From assembly GCA_002440975.1 (NCBI GenBank), contig DJWN01000025.1, positions 7,137-71,136 of the forward strand: a stretch of DNA of 64,000 nt, given 5' to 3'. Below the pieces are notes generated by a model. It was not told where the DNA came from. It searched no databases and saw only the letters and a list, made by a program, of their open reading frames with translations. Shown here piece by piece: positions 53,419-61,471 of the stretch (position 1 is the first letter of the stretch; each line of letters starts with the position of its first letter). A program made the position numbers and the translations under genes. Source of the DNA: Bacteroidales bacterium UBA6229. Lineage in GTDB: Bacteria > Bacteroidota > Bacteroidia > Bacteroidales > F082.

Positions 53419-55261
53419 GGTTTAGCTTTTCAAATGAGAGTAGTTTTTGAATCAGATCATCTCTTCCAATTTGAGTTAGTTTTTGACGTATCCAGCTTTG
53501 ATTTTCACGCTTATACCAGAAAAAGAATTTCTGCTGGGCAGTTTTTTCAGGTTTTGTTCTTGCTGTAAAGACAGGCTTCAAGGTATAGGGATCAAAACCA
53601 CTGTAGTACATCACTGTGGCCACCGTCATGGGTGTAGGTGTAAAATCCTGCACCTGCTCGAGTCTGAATCCCAATGCTTTGGTATCGGCAGCCAGCTGGG
53701 CCATATCTTCCAGATGACTTTCGGGATGACTTGAAATGAAATAGGGAATCAATTGCTGTTTGAGGCCGGTTTGAGTATTGATCTGGTCAAATTTCTCCTT
53801 GAGTTTATAAAACAGCTTAAAGCTGGGTTTGCGCATGGTTTTAAGCACCTGATCGCTGGTATGCTCGGGGGCTACTTTCAAGCGTCCGCTCACATGCCGG
53901 GTAAATAACTGACGCATGTATTCATCATAACCCAAGGCATCGTTTTTTTTCGGATCATCCGTTAAAAACAGATCATAACGTAAGCCCGAACTCACAAAAG
54001 CTTTTTTTACTTTGGGGTGTTTATCCACGCTTTGATAAATATCCAGCAGCGGTTTGTGACTGGTATCAAGGTTGCTACAAATATTCGGGAAGACACAGCT
54101 TGGGCGTTTGCAACTGTCGCAGATGGGCTGGTGTTTGCCTTTCATCTGATACATATTGGCCGATGGCCCGCCTAAATCGCTGATGTAGCCCTTGAAGTCA
54201 TCCATTTTGGTGATCTGATCCACTTCTTTTAAGATGGATTCTTTGCTGCGGCTGGTTACAAACTTTCCCTGATGAGCCGAGATGGTGCAAAAACTGCATC
54301 CACCAAAGCAACCCCGATGCATATTAACAGAATGCCTGATCATTTCGTAGGCCGGAATAACGCCTCTTTTGGCATATTTGGGGTGTGGCTTGCGCGTATA
54401 AGGCAAATCAAAGGATGCATCCAGTTGCTTTTCGCTGAAAGTAGGGTAGGGTGGGTTGATCACAACTGTTTTTTCACCAGAATCCTGGAGCAGTCGGGCT
54501 GCCTGATGTTTATTCGATTCCTGTTCGATATGCCTGAAATTGGCTGCATAAGCTTTTTTGTCTTTGAGGCAGGTTTCATGACCTGTCAATCGGATATCTC
54601 CGGAAGGATGTGGTGGTAAGGTCTGAGTTTTTTCAACGGTATAAAACAGCTGTGGGATAGATTTTATTGTCTCAAGGCTTTGGCCTTTATCAATGGCTTT
54701 GGCCAGTTCGATAATAGCCAGATCGCCCATGCCGTAAACACCAAAATCTGCTTCAGAATTAATCAGGATAGAGGGTTTGAGCTGATCCGACCAGTAATCG
54801 TAATGTGTAACACGTCTTAGCGAAGCTTCAACGCCACCAATTACAACCAGACTTTCCGGAAAAAGTTTTTTTATGATTTTGCTGTAAACCGTTGTTGCGT
54901 AATCCGGTCTGAAGCCGAAATCGCCGCCGGGCGTGTAAGCGTCATTGGATCGCAGTCTTTTGTTTGCGGTATAATGATTCACCATCGAATCCATATTACC
55001 GGAAGTGATGCCGAAAAACAAACGAGGCTCACCAAATTTTTTAAAATCCCGCAGATCGTCCTGCCAATTAGGTTGTGGAATCAGGGCTATTTTGTATCCT
55101 GCTTTTTCGAGCAAACGGCCAATAACAGCTGCACCAAAAGCAGGGTGATCTACATAGGCATCGCCAGTGATCATGATCACATCAAGCTGATCCCATCCAC
55201 GCAATTCAATTTCTTTGCGGGTTATTGGCAGCCATTTTAGCAGGTCGGGACGGTCGTTCAT
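53381..55261 (-). CDS. YgiQ-family radical SAM protein
   Basis: 626 residues. The radical SAM 4Fe-4S motif is C318-x3-C322-x2-C325 (RGCFGGCSFC). An N-terminal B12-binding-like UPF0313 domain (about 20-160) includes GGVEASLRRVTHYDYW, and the C-terminal region (KVAPEHTSDQVLKTMRKPS and YFISSHPE) is typical. The reaction is unknown. A good -7 box sits 18 bases before the start. This enzyme would generate 5'-deoxyadenosine, the type of by-product the mtnA/aldolase unit could dispose of. Confidence 0.93.
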   Translation of the reverse strand: MNDRPDLLKWLPITRKEIELRGWDQLDVIMITGDAYVDHPAFGAAVIGRLLEKAGYKIALIPQPNWQDDLRDFKKFGEPRLFFGITSGNMDSMVNHYTANKRLRSNDAYTPGGDFGFRPDYATTVYSKIIKKLFPESLVVIGGVEASLRRVTHYDYWSDQLKPSILINSEADFGVYGMGDLAIIELAKAIDKGQSLETIKSIPQLFYTVEKTQTLPPHPSGDIRLTGHETCLKDKKAYAANFRHIEQESNKHQAARLLQDSGEKTVVINPPYPTFSEKQLDASFDLPYTRKPHPKYAKRGVIPAYEMIRHSVNMHRGCFGGCSFCTISAHQGKFVTSRSKESILKEVDQITKMDDFKGYISDLGGPSANMYQMKGKHQPICDSCKRPSCVFPNICSNLDTSHKPLLDIYQSVDKHPKVKKAFVSSGLRYDLFLTDDPKKNDALGYDEYMRQLFTRHVSGRLKVAPEHTSDQVLKTMRKPSFKLFYKLKEKFDQINTQTGLKQQLIPYFISSHPESHLEDMAQLAADTKALGFRLEQVQDFTPTPMTVATVMYYSGFDPYTLKPVFTARTKPEKTAQQKFFFWYKRENQSWIRQKLTQIGRDDLIQKLLSFEKLNHEKTRPRRKSVR

Positions 55262-55278
55262 AGGGTACAGATCTTATG

Positions 55279-55286
55279 CAAAAGTA
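55279..55286 (-). promoter_or_regulatory. Probable -7 box of ygiQ
   Basis: TACTTTTG on the minus strand, 18 bases before the ygiQ ATG. Confidence 0.45.
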
Positions 55287-55376
55287 GTTAAATGGCTGAT
55301 ATACTTTATAGGGACAGATCAGCTGCAATCTAAAATAAGCAAGTCGCCAAACTGGAATTTTTAATTGAATAGAATT

Positions 55377-55520
55377 TTGAGCCCAGTCCGAAAAGTCAAA
55401 AAACTGCTGATTTTTAGTTTTTTGACCTCTCACCTTATAGTAGGGAGCTAAGAATCTGCTGTTTTAGAAAGTTCCCCTTGGGGGATTTAGTGGCAAATTG
55501 ACTTTTCGGAGTGGGCTCAA
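55377..55520. mobile_element. MITE-like element with 23-bp terminal inverted repeats
   Basis: Arms at 55377-55399 and 55498-55520 are inverted copies (22 of 23 bases match; motif TTGAGCCCA[G/C]TCCGAAAAGTCAA). Inside, TCAAAAAACT (55396-55405) pairs with AGTTTTTTGA (55416-55425). The total is 144 bases with no coding capacity. The shape fits a non-autonomous miniature element; no flanking target duplication is obvious and no transposase is near. Confidence 0.6.
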
Positions 55521-55613
55521 TTTTGGATCACTTAACTGATGATCTCATTTTTTGAAACACTTGCTCTGATTTTATTTTTGTTTTATTTTTATGCCATCTA
55601 AAATCATGTAACT

Positions 55614-55787
55614 ATGTTCGTAGCATCAATTGTTGTTTTATTGTTATTGGCTATGATACTGCTTTTTCAAGCCATCAGGGATGTGATCAAGAAAAAACGT
55701 CCGACCTACCTGATTTTGTCGTTAATTCTTTTTCCACTGGTGGGGCCACTGATTTATTTTCAAATAAGCAGTCGGATTACTTCTTAA
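55614..55787 (+). CDS. 57-residue membrane protein (PLD nuclease N-terminal-like)
   Basis: ATG 55614 to TAA 55787 encodes 57 residues: one TM helix (3-20), a basic turn RDVIKKKRPTY, and a second helix 33-50 ending FPLVGPLIYFQ. The VGPLIYF ending is typical of PLDc_N two-helix modules (cardiolipin synthase N-terminus and stand-alone small proteins). It lies 105 bases before tetR, so may or may not share its promoter. Function unknown. Confidence 0.65.
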   Translation: MFVASIVVLLLLAMILLFQAIRDVIKKKRPTYLILSLILFPLVGPLIYFQISSRITS

Positions 55788-55842
55788 CTACCATTTAAAC
55801 AAGGGATTAATCAAAAATTTAAAAAATATTTATTGAAATTAC

Positions 55843-55872
55843 TTGACAGTTAGTAAATATTAACTAACTTTG
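55843..55872 (+). promoter_or_regulatory. tetR promoter
   Basis: TTG (55843-55845), 19-base spacer, TAACTTTG (55865-55872): full match to the Bacteroidota consensus. Start codon 20 bases downstream. Confidence 0.75.
55848..55869 (+). promoter_or_regulatory. TetR operator 1 (within its own promoter)
   Basis: Near-perfect 22-base palindrome AGTTAGT-N8-ACTAACT with core AATATT. It fills the spacer between -33 and -7, the classical autorepression position. A matching site is at 57074-57094. Confidence 0.72.
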
Positions 55873-55892
55873 CGGCGCAAACATTTGAAATT

Positions 55893-56480
55893 ATGTTCAC
55901 GGAGCGACAACAGGAAATAATGGAACATGCCATCGATCTGATAGCTGAAAAAGGTATTCAGGGCATGACGATGAAAAATCTATCAAAAAGACTGGGGATA
56001 ACCGAACCCGCCATATACAGGCATTACGAAAATAAAATTGACATACTGCTGCGCTTGTTGGAGTATTTTACAGCAACTACTTCCGGTATTTTTCAAAAGC
56101 AATTCAATTCAGAATTAAAAGCCATAGAGCGGATAAAAATTATTTTTCAAAAGCATTTTGAGGTTTTTGTTAAAACTCCGGCACTTGTTGCAGTGATTTT
56201 TTCGGAAGAAATTTTTCGAAATGAACAAGTTTTAAGTGACAGAGTGAAACAGATCATGGAGCGCAATGCAGCTGCAATAGCCCATATTATTGAAGAGGGA
56301 AAGCAAAAGGGAGAGATAAGTTCTGCAATCAGCACACAACAGCTCACTACCATTTTTATGGGCTCGCTCAGGCTTTTAGTTAAAAAATGGCAGATGAATG
56401 GTTTTAATTTTGATCTTTTGACCGAAGGAGAGGAACTATTTCAGACTTTGAATCAATTAATAAACTCAAATAAAGATTAG
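55893..56480 (+). CDS. TetR/AcrR-family transcriptional regulator
   Basis: 195 residues: N-terminal helix-turn-helix (MTMKNLSKRLGITEPAIYRHYENK, residues 27-50) and a helical ligand domain. The ligand is unknown. It is the first gene of tetR-ferredoxin-cupin (2-base and 3-base gaps). The operator pair at 55848 and 57074 suggests it represses itself and the downstream RND unit. Confidence 0.92.
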   Translation: MFTERQQEIMEHAIDLIAEKGIQGMTMKNLSKRLGITEPAIYRHYENKIDILLRLLEYFTATTSGIFQKQFNSELKAIERIKIIFQKHFEVFVKTPALVAVIFSEEIFRNEQVLSDRVKQIMERNAAAIAHIIEEGKQKGEISSAISTQQLTTIFMGSLRLLVKKWQMNGFNFDLLTEGEELFQTLNQLINSNKD

Positions 56481-56482
56481 TT

Positions 56483-56686
56483 ATGGCAATAATTAATGTA
56501 TGGCTCGATGAGTCGGAAGATGAGTGCACCAGTTGTGGACTCTGCGAAGGCATTGCACCTGAGGTGTTTGAAGTTCCTGATAAAATGATTGTTAAAGAGG
56601 GTGTTAATTTTAGCGATTACGAAGATGAAATTCGTGAAGCAGCTGAAAGTTGCCCTACTGAAGTAATTAAATTTGAAGAGGATTAG
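56483..56686 (+). CDS. Single-cluster ferredoxin
   Basis: 67 residues with C15-x2-C18-x2-C21 and C57-Pro: a one-cluster [4Fe-4S] ferredoxin of the acidic type. It would donate one electron to a partner that is not obvious here. Two bases after tetR. Confidence 0.88.
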   Translation: MAIINVWLDESEDECTSCGLCEGIAPEVFEVPDKMIVKEGVNFSDYEDEIREAAESCPTEVIKFEED

Positions 56687-56689
56687 CCT

Positions 56690-57028
56690 ATGAAAATCAC
56701 CCATTGGAAAAATCAGCCGGTAAAAGAAACACCGCACAAAGTTGATGTACGTCCTTTGTACGATCACGATAATGCTCAGGCTATGCATATCATGCTTCAG
56801 CCGGGCGAACAACTCAAGCCGCATATCACGCCGGTGGATGTGTTTTTCTTTGTCATCGAAGGAACGCCCAGCATTCAGGTTGGAGAGGAAACAGTGCAGG
56901 TGGAAGAAAATAGTCTGGTCGAAAGCCCGAAGGATATCGTACACTGTTTATATAATAAGAGCGAAAAAACAGCTCGTATTCTTGTTGTAAAGGCACCAAA
57001 GCCCGCAGCAACAACAAGGGTGCTTTAA
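56690..57028 (+). CDS. Cupin-domain protein
   Basis: 112 residues, small single cupin: QPGEQLKPHITPVD (motif 1, H45), FFFVIEGTPSIQVGEET (E57) and IVHCLYNKSEKTARILVVKAP (motif 2, H85). A metal site is plausible but the His set is reduced. Cotranscribed with ferredoxin and tetR, ended by a terminator at 57036. Confidence 0.85.
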   Translation: MKITHWKNQPVKETPHKVDVRPLYDHDNAQAMHIMLQPGEQLKPHITPVDVFFFVIEGTPSIQVGEETVQVEENSLVESPKDIVHCLYNKSEKTARILVVKAPKPAATTRVL

Positions 57029-57035
57029 AAGTACA

Positions 57036-57062
57036 ATAGGGAAGTTTATGCTTCCCTTTTAT
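57036..57062 (+). terminator. Terminator between cupin and RND genes
   Basis: Stem AGGGAAG/CTTCCCT, loop TTTATG, tail TTTATT. It splits the TetR locus into two transcripts. Confidence 0.78.
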
Positions 57063-57073
57063 TCAATCACTAA

Positions 57074-57094
57074 AGTTAGTTAATATTAACAAAC
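57074..57094 (+). promoter_or_regulatory. TetR operator 2, upstream of RND gene
   Basis: Palindrome GTTNGTTAAT/ATTAACNAAC: 19 of 22 bases match operator 1. It ends directly at the ATG (57095), so binding would block the leader or promoter. Confidence 0.7.
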
Positions 57095-59398
57095 ATGAAA
57101 AATCAAATCAATACTAAAAAGTTAAAACTGTATTCCTGGCTGGTTATCTTAATTACCTTAGCTATAAGTGCTTGGTTTGCTTGGGAGTTGGCTGGTAATG
57201 CCCGCATGGAAACAGATCTGGACGAATACATGCCAAAGGATCATCCGGCTTTTGTTTACAGCGATATGGCCGAAGATTGGTTCAATATCAAGGATGGAAT
57301 CCTGATTGCCATCGAAAATCCGGAAGGCATTTATAATCCCGGAACCCTAAATAAAATCAAGGATATCACCAAGGCCCTTCAGGATATGGAAACCATCGAG
57401 GATGCTGACGTTACATCGCTCTATACGGCCGATAATATTGTTAGTTCAGAGTACGGGCTGGATGTGAAAGCGTTTTATAAGCGCACGCCTAAAAGTGAAG
57501 AAGAACTGACGGAGTTGCGCGAACTGGTAATCGCTAACGATATGGTACAGGGTAGGATTGTTTCGGATGATGAAACGGTTGCTTTGGTAGTTGCTTCTAT
57601 CACGGATTCGGTGTTTTCGATGCAGTTTTATGAGGATATTCTGGCGTTTGCTGATAGTTATGAAGGTCCGGAAAATATCTATGTAGCAGGTGTCCCGATT
57701 GTGGAAGGAACCATGGCATACCTGGGACCAAAAGACATGAAAAAGATGGTTCCCATCGTAATAGTCGTGATCATTTTGGTGCTTTATTTTGTGCTGCGCA
57801 GCATCAGGCATACCATTTCAACACTTGCCGTTGTGCTGATCAGTACCATTTGGGCTTTTGGACTGATGGCTGTGCTCGGAATTTCCATTTATGCCGTCAC
57901 GATTATGATTCCTGTGATGTTGATTGCCATTGGTGTGGCAGATGGCATTCACCTCTACAGTCATTTGCAGTTATTTTTGGATGAGCATCCGGGAGCAACT
58001 GTAAAAGAAGTGATAAGCGATATGATCCACAATATGTGGAAGCCGGTTGTAATGACTTCGGTAACCACTGCTGTTGGCTTTATCTCGCTGCTTACTTCGG
58101 AAGTTTTACCCATTAAATATTTTGGTTTGTTCACGGCTTTTGGAGTATTGATGGCCATGATTTTATCACTGGTGTTTATTCCGGCGTTTGGTTTTGTTTT
58201 TGGCATTAGCCGGAAGAAGAAAAAGCAACAGGCAAAAGCTGAGAAGCATTCTTTTACTGAAAGACTCGCTAATAATTTTGCGTTGGCTACCATTCGTCAT
58301 AAAGTATTTGTGATCAGTGCAACAGTAATTCTTTTGGGTGTTTCAATCTTTGGGATTCAAAAAGTGTGGATCAACTCCAGTTTTTTGGAAAATTTTGAAA
58401 GGGATTCAAATATTGTTTTAACAGATGCTTTTGTAAACAAGCATTTTGGAGGAACCAGTTCAATCAATGTGATACTGGAATCCGAAGACAAAGATGCCAT
58501 GATTCGTCCGGAGGTTGAAAAACTGATTGACGAGATGCAAACTGAGGTGGAAACGCTTGCATTGGTTGGCAACTCCTTTTCAATCAGCGATTATATCCGC
58601 AGAATGAATCAAGTGATGCATGCTGATGATCCGGCTTTTGATGTGATTCCTGATAGCCAGGAAATGATTGCTCAGTACTTGCTGCTGTACGAAATGTCGG
58701 GCGATCCCGAGAATATCTGGAAAGTGGTGGATTATGATTATCGCAAGGCCAATGTTACGATTCAATTGAAAAGCGATAATAGCAAGGATATTAATCAGGC
58801 GATTGAAATACTTGAAAAATACCGTGCACCTTTTTCCGAGCTTCAGGTGGAGATGAATTATGCCGGATCGGGGTATAAAGCATTGGTATTTACGGATTTG
58901 ATTTTGACTGGTCAGATAAAAAGCCTGCTGCTGTCCATAGTGATCATCATCATTTTACTGGCATTGATGTTTCGCAAAGTGAGTATTGGTTTCATCGGTG
59001 CGATTCCGGTTGTGCTTACTGCTGCAATCAGTTTTGGCGTGATGGGTTTGTTCAACATCTCACTCAGTACCACCACAGCTTTGGTGTCGAGCATCGCCAT
59101 TGGGATCGGGATTGATTATGCAGTGCATTTTATCGAAAGGTATAAAATCTATGCCCTGCAAACCAGGGATAAAGGCCTCACGATCCGTGAAACCATGCAT
59201 CATTCCGGAAGAGCCATTGCCTTTAATGCATTTGTGGTGATCATGGGTTTTCTGGTGCTGCTGTTTTCTGTGTTTCCACCAAACCGCTCGCTCGGGGCCC
59301 TGGTATCCTTTAATATGTTTATCAGTTTTATTGCCACCGTAACTATCATGTATCTAGTACTATATAAATCAAATATCTTTTTTAAAAATAAAAAATAA
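57095..59398 (+). CDS. RND-superfamily (MMPL-type) exporter
   Basis: 767-residue inner-membrane transporter with two repeats, each a large periplasmic loop and about six TM helices (helix 1 at 15-32, then 220-370; helix 7 near 410-425, then 610-760). MMPL/HpnN features: VDADIDLDEYMPKDHP-like LDEYMPKDHPAF, IAIGVADGIHLYSHL and its repeat AIGIGIDYAVHFIERY. Such proteins export lipids or hydrophobic compounds with a periplasmic and outer-membrane partner; both follow directly. No MFP or TolC protein is adjacent. Confidence 0.9.
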   Translation: MKNQINTKKLKLYSWLVILITLAISAWFAWELAGNARMETDLDEYMPKDHPAFVYSDMAEDWFNIKDGILIAIENPEGIYNPGTLNKIKDITKALQDMETIEDADVTSLYTADNIVSSEYGLDVKAFYKRTPKSEEELTELRELVIANDMVQGRIVSDDETVALVVASITDSVFSMQFYEDILAFADSYEGPENIYVAGVPIVEGTMAYLGPKDMKKMVPIVIVVIILVLYFVLRSIRHTISTLAVVLISTIWAFGLMAVLGISIYAVTIMIPVMLIAIGVADGIHLYSHLQLFLDEHPGATVKEVISDMIHNMWKPVVMTSVTTAVGFISLLTSEVLPIKYFGLFTAFGVLMAMILSLVFIPAFGFVFGISRKKKKQQAKAEKHSFTERLANNFALATIRHKVFVISATVILLGVSIFGIQKVWINSSFLENFERDSNIVLTDAFVNKHFGGTSSINVILESEDKDAMIRPEVEKLIDEMQTEVETLALVGNSFSISDYIRRMNQVMHADDPAFDVIPDSQEMIAQYLLLYEMSGDPENIWKVVDYDYRKANVTIQLKSDNSKDINQAIEILEKYRAPFSELQVEMNYAGSGYKALVFTDLILTGQIKSLLLSIVIIIILLALMFRKVSIGFIGAIPVVLTAAISFGVMGLFNISLSTTTALVSSIAIGIGIDYAVHFIERYKIYALQTRDKGLTIRETMHHSGRAIAFNAFVVIMGFLVLLFSVFPPNRSLGALVSFNMFISFIATVTIMYLVLYKSNIFFKNKK

Positions 59399-59414
59399 TC
59401 ATAAAAGAAAAGTC

Positions 59415-60191
59415 ATGAAAACAATACAAAATTTATCAATAACTGTTTTAGTTATCTTATTAGGTTTCACGCAGGGATTTGCCCAAATGAACGGACAGGA
59501 AATTATGGAGGCGGTGTATAACAACCCTTCCGGAGAAAACATCCAGGGGCAGCTCGAAATGCGTTTGATTAACAAACAGGGCGATACCCGTGTTCGTGAG
59601 CTGCAGCAGTTTATAAAAGATGAAGGTGAAGTCGAAAAAACGATTATGTTTTTTCTTTCACCGGCCGATGTGCGTAATACATCTTTTATGAACTGGAGTT
59701 ATAATGATGGTCGCGATGATGATCAATGGATTTATTTGCCTGCACTAAAGCGTGTTAAACGTATTTCGAGCGATAGTAAAAGTGATAATTTTATGGGTTC
59801 CGATTTTACTTACGACGATTTGGGCGATCGGCATCCAAGCGATGATACACATAAGCTGCTCGGCGAGGAGGTGTTCAACGGCTATGACTGCTATATCGTA
59901 GAAAGTATCCCAAAAGATAAGGATTATATGTATTCAAAAACAGTAACCTGGGTGATAAAAGAGAACTTCATCGGGATCAAACGTGATTTTTATGACGAAG
60001 ATGGGGATTTGCTTAAAATTCTTCAAATTAAAAAGTTTGAAAAAATAAGCGGGTACTGGGTGATTCTTAACACACAAATGCATAATGTGCAGAAGGATCA
60101 CCGAACGGAGATGATCTTTTCAGAGGTTAAACTGGATCAACCCATTCCATCAAACAAGTTTACAGAACGCAGCATGACGCTGGGCCGATAG
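59415..60191 (+). CDS. LolA-like outer-membrane lipoprotein-sorting protein
   Basis: 258 residues: signal peptide (1-23, ending GFAQ), then a LolA-like fold (WIYLPALKRVKRISSDSKSDNFMGSDFTYDDL, VTWVIKENFIGIKRDFYDEDG). Functionally parallel to DUF1329 proteins found with RND/DUF1302 pairs in Proteobacteria. Likely a periplasmic carrier for the RND cargo, 16 bases after the RND gene. Confidence 0.85.
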   Translation: MKTIQNLSITVLVILLGFTQGFAQMNGQEIMEAVYNNPSGENIQGQLEMRLINKQGDTRVRELQQFIKDEGEVEKTIMFFLSPADVRNTSFMNWSYNDGRDDDQWIYLPALKRVKRISSDSKSDNFMGSDFTYDDLGDRHPSDDTHKLLGEEVFNGYDCYIVESIPKDKDYMYSKTVTWVIKENFIGIKRDFYDEDGDLLKILQIKKFEKISGYWVILNTQMHNVQKDHRTEMIFSEVKLDQPIPSNKFTERSMTLGR

Positions 60192-60223
60192 ATTCATTTT
60201 TTGAAGCAAAAGAAATAGTTACA

Positions 60224-61471
60224 ATGAAAAAGATAGTAAAATATTTGTTTTTGGTTGTTTTTGGGGTTTCAATTGCTGTTGGGTCGGTTTCGGCTCAGCA
60301 GCTTGAAATCACTGGTTTTGCGCGTAATTATACAGGGATACTTCTGAATGATCAAACAGATTTTTCGATTATTCAAAACACCTTCAATCTGAATTTTGAA
60401 AAACGAGGTGAAACGGTTGGGTTTAAAGTAAATCCTATGCTTTATCATTATTTCGACAAGGAAATGGATTTTCGCCTACGCGAAGCTTATTTGGATATGT
60501 ATTTCAATAAGTTTGACCTCAGGATCGGGCAGCAACAGATTATTTATGGCAAGGCCGAAGGAGTATTTATCACTGATATCGTTTCTCCCAAGGATTTGAG
60601 TGAGTTTTTGTTGCCTGATTTTGATGAGATACGTATTGGTGTTACAGCTGTAAAAGTCAATTACTACATCGGGATGAACACCTTGGAAGCAGTTTGGATA
60701 CCTGTTTTTTCGCCCACTTTGATGCCCGATTCGGGGAGCATCTGGCGTCCAAAAATGCCGTTTCCTGTTCAGCCAAAGTATGATTATTCGACTAACGAAG
60801 TTAAACCCTCGCTTAAGCATAGTGAGTTTTTTCTGCGCTATTCAGCCATGACGTCAAAGCTTGATTATGAAATTGTTGGAGGCTATCATTGGTCGGACGA
60901 TCCCGTGATGCACCTGAACAAAACCATTGATCCGGTGAGTATGCAGCTTCAAAGACTTGTTGCGCGCCCTGAGTATCATCGCATCGGTATGTTGGGCGGT
61001 AGTTTGAGCACAACGTTTGGTAGTTTTGTGTTCAGAGCAGAAGGTTCATACAATAGCGGCCGTTATTTTCAAACTGAAAACCCGGAGCAGCAGGATGGAA
61101 CTGTATCAAGAGATTATTTGCATTATATGGCCGGATTGGATTATACCTTAGCAGGTGTAAAATTGAGTACGCAGTTTATTCAAGAGTATATCCTGGACTA
61201 TGAAACCGGCATGTTACAGGAGGAGGCCGAAAATACCATGACTTTTCTGGCCGCAAAAGATTACCTGCGCGAAAAACTCTGGCTGGAGCTCTTTGCCTAT
61301 GTGGGTATTAACAAAGGAGATGCGCTTATCCGGCCGAAAGTGAGTTATAGTTTTGCCGATGGTTTTGATATTCAGTTGGGGGCGAATATTTTTGTTGGAG
61401 ATGAAACGGGTCGTTTTGGGCAATATCGCGACAACAGTATGATGTATTGGAAGGTGAAGTATAGTTTTTGA
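60224..61471 (+). CDS. Outer-membrane beta-barrel (DUF1302-like)
   Basis: 415 residues: signal peptide (1-24), many alternating amphipathic strands and a terminal aromatic SMMYWKVKYSF. The RIGQQQIIYGKAEGVFITDIVSPKDLSEF segment resembles DUF1302 barrels. It probably forms the outer-membrane port of the RND/LolA-like export module. Stop codon directly abuts that of the convergent aldo/keto reductase gene. Confidence 0.8.
   Translation: MKKIVKYLFLVVFGVSIAVGSVSAQQLEITGFARNYTGILLNDQTDFSIIQNTFNLNFEKRGETVGFKVNPMLYHYFDKEMDFRLREAYLDMYFNKFDLRIGQQQIIYGKAEGVFITDIVSPKDLSEFLLPDFDEIRIGVTAVKVNYYIGMNTLEAVWIPVFSPTLMPDSGSIWRPKMPFPVQPKYDYSTNEVKPSLKHSEFFLRYSAMTSKLDYEIVGGYHWSDDPVMHLNKTIDPVSMQLQRLVARPEYHRIGMLGGSLSTTFGSFVFRAEGSYNSGRYFQTENPEQQDGTVSRDYLHYMAGLDYTLAGVKLSTQFIQEYILDYETGMLQEEAENTMTFLAAKDYLREKLWLELFAYVGINKGDALIRPKVSYSFADGFDIQLGANIFVGDETGRFGQYRDNSMMYWKVKYSF

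Larger units (their letters stand above)
55262..55613. other. 352-base intergenic region with inverted-repeat element
   Basis: Holds the YgiQ promoter box at 55279-55286 and the MITE-like element at 55377-55520. No protein gene is visible before ATG 55614. Confidence 0.6.
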
